From Bacteroidales bacterium (lineage in GTDB: Bacteria; Bacteroidota; Bacteroidia; Bacteroidales; UBA932), in the NCBI GenBank assembly GCA_017548505.1, contig JAFYZX010000001.1, forward strand, positions 1 to 43,958: a stretch of DNA of 43,958 nucleotides, read 5' to 3'. The notes under the pieces are model-generated. The model made no database searches, was not told the origin of the DNA, and saw only the letters and a list, made by a program, of their open reading frames with translations. Numbering within the stretch: position 1 is the first letter of the stretch; every line of letters starts with the position of its first letter. Positions 34,463-42,446 of the stretch are shown here, in pieces. The position numbers and the translations under genes are program-made.

Positions 34463-36598
34463 ATGAATTCGAAATACATAGATTACATTGCAGGTAAGCT
34501 GGGTGTAAAGGCCTGGCGTGTAGAAAACTGCATTCAGCTCCTTGAAGAAGGGGCAACGGTTCCTTTCATCTCCCGATACAGAAAAGAGGCTACGGGAAGC
34601 CTAACGGACGTGGAGGTGGCGGAGACCAACTTCCATTACCAGAGGTTCTTGGAACTTGACAAAAGAAAAGAGGCTGTCCTCAAGAGCATTGAGGAACAGG
34701 GCAAGATGACGGATGAACTCCGCCAGATGATAGATCTCTGCACTGAAAGCCAGAGACTGGAGGATATCTATCTGCCTTATCGCCCGAAGAGGCGCACAAG
34801 GGCTTCAGTAGCAAAGGAGAAAGGTCTGGAACCGTTGGCTCAGAAGATGCTGTCCCTCCAGGTAGATGACATAAGGAAAGAGGCCGAAAAGTTTGTGAAG
34901 GAAGGAGTTGCGGATGTTGACGAGGCTCTTCAGGGAGCACGTGACATCATCGCCGAGCAGATTTCTGAGAACATTGAGACAAGGGAAGAACTCCGCTCGT
35001 ACTATACCAGAAGCGGTGTCCTCAAGACAAAACTGGTTAAGGGAAAGGAGGAAGAAGGTGAGAAGTACAGCAACTACTTCAACTACTCGTCCTATCTTTC
35101 AAAGATGCCATCCCACAGGGTTTTGGCAATTCTCCGGGCGGAGAACGAGAAGATTCTCTCGGTCAGGGTTGAAACGGATCCCCAGATATCGCTGAAGATA
35201 ATCAACAGAATCTTCTACAAGGGGAAAAGATATCCGGCACAGCAACTCTTTGATCAGCTTAAACTTGCACAGGAAGACAGTCTTACGCGTCTTCTGGATC
35301 CTTCAATCGAGAACGAGACTCTGAAGGCCGCAAAGGAAAGGGCGGACCTGGAGGCGGTAAAAGTTTTCGGGGAGAATCTCAAGCAGCTCCTTCTTGCAGC
35401 TCCGGTGGGGCAGAAGAGGACAATGGCCATAGACCCAGGTTTCCGCACCGGCTGCAAGGTTGTCTGTCTGGACGACAAGGGAGAACTCCTCAAGCACGAT
35501 GTCATATTCCCGCATCCTCCTGTAAACCAGAAGATGGAGGCTATGCGCAAGGTAATGGGAATGGCGGAAGAATATGGTATTGAGGTAATCGCGATAGGTA
35601 ACGGAACAGCCGCCAGGGAGACCGAAGCTTTCATCCGCCGCCTTACTTTCGACAATCCTGTCAAGATATATTCCGTAAGCGAGGACGGGGCTTCTATCTA
35701 TTCCGCCTCGGAAACCGCAAGGGAGGAATTTCCGAATGAGGATGTTACCGTAAGAGGGGCCGTTTCCATAGGCCGCCGCTTGATGGATCCTCTGGCGGAA
35801 CTCGTGAAGATTGACCCTAAGTCTCTGGGAATCGGGCAGTACCAGCACGATGTGGATCAGGGCCTTCTGAAGGAGAAACTGGATGATGTGGTAGAATACT
35901 GCGTAAACACTGTAGGGGTGAACCTTAACACCGCCAGCCGGCATCTGCTTTCCTACGTTTCCGGAATAGGGCCTGCACTTGCTTCAAATATTGTGACTTA
36001 CAGAGCCGCAAACGGAACGTTCTCTTCCCGTGGAGACCTTATGAACGTGCCGCGTCTGGGGCAGAAGGCCTATCAGATGGCCGCGGGCTTTCTCAGGATT
36101 CCGGACGGTGAAAATCCACTGGACAATTCAGCCGTTCATCCTGAGCGTTATGCTTTGGTGGAGAAAATGGCAAAGGATGCCGGATGCAAAGTATCTGACC
36201 TTATAGGAAACAACTCAAAGATAGATTCCATACATCTGGAAGATTATGTCAGCGATGACGTAGGTCTCCCGACACTCAAGGATATTGTGCAGGAACTTAA
36301 GAAGCCGGGAAGAGATCCGAGAGAAAGTGCAAAGGACTTTGAGTTCTCTTCCGAAATCTCTACCATTGAGGATCTTAAGGAAGGTATGGTTCTCCCGGGA
36401 ATAGTCACCAACCTTACCGCATTCGGGGCTTTTGTGGACATAGGAATAAAGCAGAACGGGCTCATCCACATATCCAATATGGGAAAGAAATATGTGCGTG
36501 ACGCTTCCGAGGTTTTGAAACTTCACCAGCAGATTACGGTAAGTGTAATGGGCGTTGATCTCCGCCGCCAGAGGATACAGTTAAGGCTCGTAGAGTAG
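34463..36598 (+). CDS. tex: Tex-family RNA-binding protein
   Basis: A 711-residue Tex protein (transcription accessory factor). An N-terminal helical domain begins IAGKLGVKAWRVENCIQLLEEG and contains VPFISRYRKEATGSL. A YqgF/RNase H-like domain follows (about residues 320-450; RTMAIDPGFRTGCKV), then helix-hairpin-helix segments (LLSYVSGIGPALASNIV) and a C-terminal S1 domain (GMVLPGIVTNLTAFGAFVDIG). The start at 34463 follows the ClC stop by one base; an in-frame ATG at 34337 lies inside the ClC gene. Proposed to act on RNA during transcription or degradation. Confidence 0.95.
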   Translation: MNSKYIDYIAGKLGVKAWRVENCIQLLEEGATVPFISRYRKEATGSLTDVEVAETNFHYQRFLELDKRKEAVLKSIEEQGKMTDELRQMIDLCTESQRLEDIYLPYRPKRRTRASVAKEKGLEPLAQKMLSLQVDDIRKEAEKFVKEGVADVDEALQGARDIIAEQISENIETREELRSYYTRSGVLKTKLVKGKEEEGEKYSNYFNYSSYLSKMPSHRVLAILRAENEKILSVRVETDPQISLKIINRIFYKGKRYPAQQLFDQLKLAQEDSLTRLLDPSIENETLKAAKERADLEAVKVFGENLKQLLLAAPVGQKRTMAIDPGFRTGCKVVCLDDKGELLKHDVIFPHPPVNQKMEAMRKVMGMAEEYGIEVIAIGNGTAARETEAFIRRLTFDNPVKIYSVSEDGASIYSASETAREEFPNEDVTVRGAVSIGRRLMDPLAELVKIDPKSLGIGQYQHDVDQGLLKEKLDDVVEYCVNTVGVNLNTASRHLLSYVSGIGPALASNIVTYRAANGTFSSRGDLMNVPRLGQKAYQMAAGFLRIPDGENPLDNSAVHPERYALVEKMAKDAGCKVSDLIGNNSKIDSIHLEDYVSDDVGLPTLKDIVQELKKPGRDPRESAKDFEFSSEISTIEDLKEGMVLPGIVTNLTAFGAFVDIGIKQNGLIHISNMGKKYVRDASEVLKLHQQITVSVMGVDLRRQRIQLRLVE

Positions 36599-36617
36599 GA
36601 ATTGGCTCCATTCTGCT

Positions 36618-36625
36618 TATATTTG
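36618..36625 (+). promoter_or_regulatory. -7 box upstream of the polyprenol-phosphate mannosyltransferase
   Basis: TATATTTG followed by T, an exact TAnnTTTGY match, in the 47-base gap after tex and 21 bases before the start codon. The -33 region is not recognisable. Confidence 0.55.
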
Positions 36626-36645
36626 TAAGATTAAACGAGTAGATT

Positions 36646-37374
36646 ATGTCAGACAAGCTGGTAGTCATACCTACCTATAACGAGAAGGAGAACATAGAGA
36701 AAATAACCCGCAAGGTTTTTTCTCTGGATGGAGATTTCCATATTCTGGTTGTTGACGACGGCTCTCCGGACGGGACGGCAGATATCGTCAAGGGACTTCA
36801 GACCGAATTCCCTGAAAGGCTTCACCTTATCCAGCGCAGCGGAAAGCTCGGGCTCGGAACAGCATATATAACAGCCTTCAAGTGGGCAGTGGAAAAGGGA
36901 TACGGCTTTGTGTTCGAGATGGATGCGGATTTCTCCCACAATCCGGACGATTTGATCCGCCTGTACAAGGCTTGCGCTGAAGACGGGGCGGACCTTTCCA
37001 TAGGTTCCCGCTACTGCAACGGAGTCAGTGTAATCAATTGGCCGATAGGAAGGGTTGTGATGAGTTACTTTGCTTCTTACTATGTGCGCAAGGTGCTCAG
37101 GATGAAAGTGTATGATTGCACTGCCGGTTTTGTCTGCTACACCCGCAAAGTCCTTGAAACCCTGAATCTGGATAAAGTCAAGATGAAGGGCTACGGCTTC
37201 CAGATAGAGATGAAGTACTCCACTTACAAGCTTGGATTCAAAATCAAGGAAGTGCCAATTATATTCGTGGACCGCAAGGAAGGAACCTCCAAGATGAGTT
37301 CCGGTATATTCGGGGAGGCTTTCTGGGGAGTAATCGCGATGAGATTCAGAAAGATACGGCCTAAAACCCAGTGA
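36646..37374 (+). CDS. Polyprenol-monophosphate mannosyltransferase-like glycosyltransferase (GT2)
   Basis: A 242-residue GT-A enzyme of the dolichol/polyprenol-phosphate mannose synthase type. The opening VVIPTYNEKENI, then ILVVDDGSPDGTADIV, KLGLGTAYITAFKWA, the metal-binding EMDADFSHNPDDL and DCTAGFVCY, PIIFVDRKEGTSKM are family-typical. There is no C-terminal membrane anchor. It moves a sugar from a nucleotide donor to a lipid phosphate at the cytoplasmic face, supplying later glycosylation. Sugar identity is inferred. Dihydroorotase follows 1 base after the stop, an arrangement I recall from other Bacteroidales. Confidence 0.92.
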   Translation: MSDKLVVIPTYNEKENIEKITRKVFSLDGDFHILVVDDGSPDGTADIVKGLQTEFPERLHLIQRSGKLGLGTAYITAFKWAVEKGYGFVFEMDADFSHNPDDLIRLYKACAEDGADLSIGSRYCNGVSVINWPIGRVVMSYFASYYVRKVLRMKVYDCTAGFVCYTRKVLETLNLDKVKMKGYGFQIEMKYSTYKLGFKIKEVPIIFVDRKEGTSKMSSGIFGEAFWGVIAMRFRKIRPKTQ

Positions 37375-37375
37375 T

Positions 37376-38752
37376 ATGGACCTGCTGCTCAGAAACGGAA
37401 CCGTTGTTAATGAAGGCGAAGTCTTCAAGGGCAGCATTGTTATATGCGGGGAGAGAATCTCCCGCATAATAAGGGAAGCCGATTTTCATCAGGAAGACTT
37501 TTCTGGTATGGAGACTCTGGATATGACAGGTCTCCACATTTTCCCAGGCGTTATAGATACACATGTGCATTTCCGGGAGCCCGGAGGAGGCCGCAAGGCA
37601 AACATTGAGAGCGAGAGCAAGGCGGCTGTCCTTGGGGGAGTTACATCCTTTATGGATATGCCAAACAACACCCCTCCGGCCCTGACTCTGGATCTTCTGG
37701 AAGACAAATTCAAGTCTGCGGAAAAGACCTCGTTTGCAAATTATTCATTCTACCTGGGAGCAAGCAACTCAAATCTCGGAGAAATAAAGAAGATAAACCG
37801 CAAAGAAATTTGCGGCGTGAAACTCTTTATGGGAGCTTCTACAGGAGGACTTCTGGTAGATGACGAGAGTGCCCTGGAAAACGTTTTCCGCTTCAGTCCA
37901 ACACTGATTGCAGTCCATTGTGAGGACAGTTCCCTCATATCGGCCAACCTGAAGAAGGCAATTGAGAAATACGGGGCCGATATTCCAGCCCAAATGCATC
38001 CGAAGATACGAAGCCGCCAGTGCTGCCTTAAAAGCACGGAAAAGGCCCTTTATTTGGCAAACAAGCACAAATCCCGTTTGCATATACTCCACGTTACAAC
38101 AAAGGAAGAGGCTGAACTGATTTCCGCTCAGCCGGAAAACATTACAGCCGAGACAGCCCCTTCATATCTCTGGTTCTGCGACAAAGACTACAAAGAATAC
38201 GGCAACCTGATAAAGTGCAACCCTTCAATAAAGGGCAGAGGGGATATGCTCTCCTTGCGCAAGGCTCTGAAAGAAGGGGCGATAAAGACAGTTGGAAGCG
38301 ACCACGCCCCGCATCTTCTCGGAGATAAGCTCAAGCCTTACACTGAGGCTCCTTCAGGCATCCCGCTGATGCAGTACACCCTGATGATGATGCTTACCCT
38401 GGCAAAGAGGGGAGAGTTTTCACTCACCGACATCGCCGAGCATCTTAGCCACAGTCCTGCAGAGTGTTTCAAGGTTGAGGGCAGGGGATTTATCCGCGAG
38501 GGCTATTATGCAGACTTTGCAATCGTTGACCTTGAGAAACCATACATGTACATAGACTCACCAGATGCAAAGTGCGGCTGGAGCCCGTTCTCCCAGAAGG
38601 GAATCTTCTTTCATCCTGAAAGCGGAAAGGATGAGAAGATAAACACATTCCCGGCCTCTGTGGTGCACACAATAGTAAACGGATGTGTTACAGTCAGGGA
38701 CGGCCGCCTGACACAAAACAGAAACCCTAAACGCCTGACATTTGACAGATGA
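37376..38752 (+). CDS. pyrC: Dihydroorotase (class I)
   Basis: A 458-residue amidohydrolase closing carbamoyl-aspartate to dihydroorotate in pyrimidine synthesis. Metal ligands and substrate residues are all visible: DTHVHFREPGG, SFMDMPNN, the carbamylated lysine in GVKLFMGASTGG, AVHCEDSSL, LHILHVTT and GSDHAPHLLG. Length and sequence fit dihydroorotase; allantoinase is the main alternative in the superfamily. The stop overlaps the EamA gene (ATGA). Confidence 0.93.
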   Translation: MDLLLRNGTVVNEGEVFKGSIVICGERISRIIREADFHQEDFSGMETLDMTGLHIFPGVIDTHVHFREPGGGRKANIESESKAAVLGGVTSFMDMPNNTPPALTLDLLEDKFKSAEKTSFANYSFYLGASNSNLGEIKKINRKEICGVKLFMGASTGGLLVDDESALENVFRFSPTLIAVHCEDSSLISANLKKAIEKYGADIPAQMHPKIRSRQCCLKSTEKALYLANKHKSRLHILHVTTKEEAELISAQPENITAETAPSYLWFCDKDYKEYGNLIKCNPSIKGRGDMLSLRKALKEGAIKTVGSDHAPHLLGDKLKPYTEAPSGIPLMQYTLMMMLTLAKRGEFSLTDIAEHLSHSPAECFKVEGRGFIREGYYADFAIVDLEKPYMYIDSPDAKCGWSPFSQKGIFFHPESGKDEKINTFPASVVHTIVNGCVTVRDGRLTQNRNPKRLTFDR

Positions 38753-39663
38753 CACAGAGCAAAGGCAGAGGAGCGGCATACATTCTGGCTATCATAGCCA
38801 TTACCTGCTGGGGATTCTCCTTTATCTGGGAGGATTACCTGATCAAGAACAATGTGGAGATATTCACCTTTATATTCGAGAGGATGATTCTCGCCGCAGT
38901 CATAATGTGGATTGCCGGAGGAATTCTCGGAAAGATCCAGAAGATTCAGAAAGGGGATATGAAGTGGATGTTCCTTCTGGGTTTCGGAGAGCCTTTCATT
39001 TATTTCCTTGGAGAAAACTTCGGAATCAAATATACATCGGGAGTGATGGCGGCCATAATTATCGCCACCATACCGCTTTTCTGCACGGTTGTAGACCGTA
39101 TACTGTACAAGTTCAAGCTCTCGTTTCCAAAGGTTATGGGATGTCTGCTATCCCTGATAGGCATAGCCCTTTTCATGATGGAGAAGGCTGGAAATGGCTC
39201 TTCCCAGCTCAAAGGCATTCTGCTGCTGCTTTTCTTTGCCGTTGGCGGGGCCCTTGTTTACGGCTATGTAACCAACAAGATGATAAGCCGTTACAATCCT
39301 ATGACCATCGTGACTTACCAATTCTCTTTCGGTGCGCTTCTCTTTTTGCCGTTCTTCCTGATTTTCGGCCTGAGAGGTCTCACACCGGAGTTCTTTTCTT
39401 TGCCTGTCCAGTCAAAAATCCTGGCGCTGGCTGTGCTTTGCTCCTGCGTATGTTTCGGGCTTTGGGCTTTCTGCACCGGCAAGCTCGGTGTAACGAGGGT
39501 GAACATATTCTCGGCTCTTATCCCTCTGGTCAGCGCCGGAGCGGCTTACTTCCTTTATCCGGGCCAGGAAACCTTCACTCCCCTGAAATTCGTGGGGATT
39601 GCGCTTACCATCCTGGGTGTTATTATTGTACAGGTTGTAAAAGATAAAAAAGCATTGAAATAA
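38749..39663 (+). CDS. EamA/DMT-family transporter
   Basis: A 304-residue integral membrane protein with about ten helices and two EamA halves. The first starts ILAIIAITCWGFSFIWED and contains GVMAAIIIATIPLFCTVVD. The second contains AVGGALVYGYVTNKMI and VNIFSALIPLVSAGAAYFLY. Family members export metabolites such as amino acids or nucleobases; the substrate here is unknown. It is coupled to dihydroorotase by an ATGA overlap, so a link to pyrimidines can be suggested, not shown. Confidence 0.9.
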   Translation: MTQSKGRGAAYILAIIAITCWGFSFIWEDYLIKNNVEIFTFIFERMILAAVIMWIAGGILGKIQKIQKGDMKWMFLLGFGEPFIYFLGENFGIKYTSGVMAAIIIATIPLFCTVVDRILYKFKLSFPKVMGCLLSLIGIALFMMEKAGNGSSQLKGILLLLFFAVGGALVYGYVTNKMISRYNPMTIVTYQFSFGALLFLPFFLIFGLRGLTPEFFSLPVQSKILALAVLCSCVCFGLWAFCTGKLGVTRVNIFSALIPLVSAGAAYFLYPGQETFTPLKFVGIALTILGVIIVQVVKDKKALK

Positions 39664-39676
39664 AAACACAATACTT

Positions 39677-40909
39677 ATGAAAAAGATTCTTGTAATTATC
39701 GCAGCTTTGGTTCTTCTTGTTTCCTGCAAGGAGGAGAAGAAATTTGCCGTAAATCCGGCAGACTATGACTTTTCGGAGGTTCTGACCAATGGAACACCAT
39801 TCGGTCTCGGCATTATCGGTGAAGACTTTACCAGGCTTCAGATGCATTTTGCCTCAGTCACAAAGACTGATGCTGAGCACTATGCCGTAAAGGGTTTCTC
39901 AAAAGTGTGGGACGAAGTCCAGCCATTCGAGGGCACAATCCAGGTGATCTCCATTGAGAAGGAAGAGCCTGAAAAAGATGAAAACGGAGAAATTATTACA
40001 TCGGACCATATAGATAATCACGATGTGTATGTCCTTGAATGCCAGTATGAATTCAACCAGGCAGACGGTGTTTTTGAAGGCAAGTGCATCAATGAGATCT
40101 ATTTCAAGGACGGCAAGGCATTTACGGATGAGTGCTATTTGGTAGCGGATGGCTATGACAACAATGACTACATAGGTACTTTCACCTCCAATACCGGTTT
40201 GAAAAAAGGCCAGAAGACAGTTGCCAACTGGGGTGTTTACCGCATTCCGGACTGTGGTGACCTTGACCAGGGAGTGGGGGAATTCGTACCTAGTGAAAAA
40301 TACCGCGATAACGGCTGGGGAACATTCTACAATTCCCGCTTCAATTACGAAGAAGGTGAGTTGAATCAGCTTATCAGGGCTAACAGCATCTTTGAGGAAT
40401 GCAGACAGTGGTGGGATCCTGAGGCTCCAAAACTCGATCTTGAGGTTGTGGACAATCATTTTGAAGTGGCGGTAACAACCCCGGCCGGCAAAAGGACATA
40501 TCATTTTTCATCTTTGGAGCAACCTGAGTACCAGGACATAAACTTTGACGGTTACAGAGATCTTTATCAGGCTGGCGACGAGGAACGCCACGACGATGGT
40601 GTCTGCTATCTCTACATCCCTCAGACAAAGGAATTTGAAGATTGCCCTTCCTTCCATGACATCCTTTACCAGGGCAACATTGCTCTCTTCCCAAGCGAAA
40701 AGGTCATCATGACCAGCCATAATTTCATTGAAAAGGGAGAATTCTTCTACTATCTCTACAGATTCGAGGACGGCAAGTTTGTCCATGCCGGAACCGTGAT
40801 GGAAAAAAACAACATCTTTTATGAATACGACAAAGACGGCAATCTCATCCATCAGGGAGAATATCCGACTGACCTTTCCAGAATCTGGGGCGTTTGCTTT
40901 GCCGGCTAG
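39677..40909 (+). CDS. Lipoprotein of unknown function, paralog A
   Basis: A 410-residue lipoprotein (signal LVIIAALVLLVSC, lipidated Cys17). No family recognised. The gene 21 bases downstream encodes a homolog. Shared blocks are KFAVNPADYDFSEV, GFSKVWDEVQPFEGTIQVIS, a strongly conserved centre ANWGVYRIPDCGDLDQGVGE (about residues 180-200) and YQDINFDGYRDLYQAGDEE. The last block (D-x-N-x-D-G) looks like a calcium-binding loop of the EF-hand or FG-GAP kind. The whole protein is rich in aromatic and acidic residues. It starts 13 bases after the EamA gene but is probably functionally separate. Surface or periplasmic location is likely. Confidence 0.8.
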   Translation: MKKILVIIAALVLLVSCKEEKKFAVNPADYDFSEVLTNGTPFGLGIIGEDFTRLQMHFASVTKTDAEHYAVKGFSKVWDEVQPFEGTIQVISIEKEEPEKDENGEIITSDHIDNHDVYVLECQYEFNQADGVFEGKCINEIYFKDGKAFTDECYLVADGYDNNDYIGTFTSNTGLKKGQKTVANWGVYRIPDCGDLDQGVGEFVPSEKYRDNGWGTFYNSRFNYEEGELNQLIRANSIFEECRQWWDPEAPKLDLEVVDNHFEVAVTTPAGKRTYHFSSLEQPEYQDINFDGYRDLYQAGDEERHDDGVCYLYIPQTKEFEDCPSFHDILYQGNIALFPSEKVIMTSHNFIEKGEFFYYLYRFEDGKFVHAGTVMEKNNIFYEYDKDGNLIHQGEYPTDLSRIWGVCFAG

Positions 40910-40930
40910 TAACACTAAATAGTCAAGAAT

Positions 40931-42157
40931 ATGAAAAAGATTTTTGCTGTATTGGCAATATTGCTGGCTCTTCCTTTCTCAGCGATATCGCAGGGTAAAT
41001 ATGCAGTCAATCCGGAGATCTATAATTTTACCGAGGTATTTATGGCGGATTCTCCATTCCGCCTTGGAATCGTGGGAAAGGAATACAAGAGACTCCAGAT
41101 ATATTACGAGTCCGTAACAAGGCAATCATCAGATACTTACAGGGTTAAGGGCTATTCCAACGCAGCCGGCAATGTCTGCCCGTTCGAGGGAACAATAAAG
41201 ATTGTTTCCATTACCAGGCAGAATCCGGAGGATTTTGAGGCTGACCACTCTGTCTATTTCCTCGAGGCTACCTACAACTTCAAGGAAACCGGCGGAGTTG
41301 GCACGGGAACCTTTACCGGAACAGCAGGCTTTGATTTCTGGATTCACAACAAAACACCATTGATTGAGGATGGAATGTACGGGGCAGACGGCTACTGCAA
41401 CAGCCAGTACAAGGGCTTCTGGACTTCAGACAAGACCAAGACAAAGAAGATTGCCAACTGGGGTTCCTGCCGCATTCCTGATTGCGGAGACCTTGACCAG
41501 GGCGTGGGGGAATTCATCCCAAATGAAAAATACCACGCCAAGGGCTGGGCGGATTACTTCAATTCCATCTATGGCAAAACCGATGAAACCAGGGCTAATG
41601 CCTTCTTCAGCGAAAATTCCAGATGGTGGGTCAAGACAGATCCTATACTTGTTTTCAAGCAGACTCCTAAACCTGTGATCAACGTTTACAAGAAGAACGG
41701 TTCCAAGCAAGGCGCACTCATCCAGACCCTTAGCCTCAAATCAGATGTTATGCCCGAATACAGGGACATCAACGATGACGGCTGTCTGGAAGTCTTCCAG
41801 GCTTGCGATGACGGCCTTATGTTTGTCTGGAGCCCTAAGGACGGCAAGTTCTACAACGTTCCTTCCTATAACTTTGTAAAGTACAGGGGCAACCTCTGCT
41901 ATTATAAAGAGATCAAGAAGTTTGTCACCACCCACTACGACAATGACACCCAGGCTCACTACTTCTATATGTACTATTATAGTAAAGGAAACGATCCTTC
42001 CCAGGACGCAATTCTCTATGAAGGCAGTGTAACGGAAAAGGACGGTATCTGGACAGAACTCGACCAGTACGGCCAGATCCTCCACAACAAGGTCAACACC
42101 CCGGAGAAACTCTCCAAGGTATGGAATGACTACATCCGCCTGTCCATGGCCCTGTAA
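40931..42157 (+). CDS. Exported protein of unknown function, paralog B
   Basis: A 408-residue homolog of the preceding lipoprotein. It has a signal peptidase I type leader (AVLAILLALPFSAISQ) with no lipobox cysteine, so it should be soluble in the periplasm or released. It shares KYAVNPEIYNFTEV, GYSNAAGNVCPFEGTIKIVS, ANWGSCRIPDCGDLDQGVGE (about residues 170-190) and YRDINDDGCLEVFQACDD with paralog A. The metal-loop pattern D-x-N-x-D-G is kept. The A and B pair therefore offers one anchored and one free version of the same fold. Function unknown. Confidence 0.8.
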   Translation: MKKIFAVLAILLALPFSAISQGKYAVNPEIYNFTEVFMADSPFRLGIVGKEYKRLQIYYESVTRQSSDTYRVKGYSNAAGNVCPFEGTIKIVSITRQNPEDFEADHSVYFLEATYNFKETGGVGTGTFTGTAGFDFWIHNKTPLIEDGMYGADGYCNSQYKGFWTSDKTKTKKIANWGSCRIPDCGDLDQGVGEFIPNEKYHAKGWADYFNSIYGKTDETRANAFFSENSRWWVKTDPILVFKQTPKPVINVYKKNGSKQGALIQTLSLKSDVMPEYRDINDDGCLEVFQACDDGLMFVWSPKDGKFYNVPSYNFVKYRGNLCYYKEIKKFVTTHYDNDTQAHYFYMYYYSKGNDPSQDAILYEGSVTEKDGIWTELDQYGQILHNKVNTPEKLSKVWNDYIRLSMAL

Positions 42158-42185
42158 CACCATCCTTACTTGGCAAATCAGAAGA

Positions 42186-42353
42186 TTATTCAGACCATTT
42201 TGCTAGCGTCAGCAAAATGGTCTGAAATACTTTGTCCCAGTACATTATCACTCGGCTGAAATTCACGCTCCTTACAGCCCCTTCTCTTGCTTTGTCGATA
42301 ATTCCCTTTATCTCCCCGACAAAACCCTCTTTAATGGTCTTCACTTCTTCCAT
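42186..42353 (-). pseudogene. Truncated N-terminal fragment of a second DUF1016 nuclease gene
   Basis: A 55-codon frame that starts with ATG at 42353 and reads MEEVKTIKEG, then IKGIIDKAREGAVRSV and NFSRVIMYWD, and ends KWSE. The stretch I-x2-I-I-x-K-A-R-x2-A-x-R-x-V-N-x6-Y-W is the start of the DUF1016_N domain (usual form AR-x2-A-x3-VN-x6-YW-x-IG). After YW the similarity stops, and the last 18 codons mainly read through the perfect hairpin at 42189-42226. The catalytic PD-(D/E)XK domain is gone. The promoter repeat in front of it matches that of the intact gene upstream. It is a remnant or deletion derivative, though a short peptide could still be made. Confidence 0.7.
42189..42226. repeat. 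Perfect 16-bp hairpin at the end of the DUF1016 fragment
   Basis: TTCAGACCATTTTGCT (42189-42204) is the exact reverse complement of 42211-42226, with a 6-base loop. Neither strand has a T tract after it, so it is not a standard terminator. It could still stop transcription from both sides, between paralog B and the DUF1016 fragment, or be the footprint of a recombination event that cut the fragment. Confidence 0.85.
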
Positions 42354-42369
42354 AACAATTCTTTCACTC

Positions 42370-42427
42370 CCGCAAATCTACCACCTCATTTACCCACCCC
42401 GGACAAAGATTTTGACGATTCCGGAAA
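42370..42427 (-). repeat. Left copy of the DUF1016 promoter repeat
   Basis: Two parts: 42370-42386 (CCGCAAATCTACCACCT on the plus strand) and a 40-base part at 42388-42427. The 40-base part is identical to 43723-43762 except at two positions. On the minus strand the first part contains TAGATTTGC (42372-42380), a perfect -7 box, with TTTG (42404-42407) 23 bases upstream as -33. It is the promoter region of the truncated DUF1016 gene. The 40-base part also contains the palindrome TTCCGGAA. Confidence 0.85.
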
Positions 42428-42446
42428 TTCCCGTACAGTCCTGGAA

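Noticed and set aside
38742..39647. 301-codon frame overlapping the EamA transporter in another frame
   Set aside because: Its translation lacks membrane segments or any motif, while the EamA frame has clear helices and an ATGA coupling.
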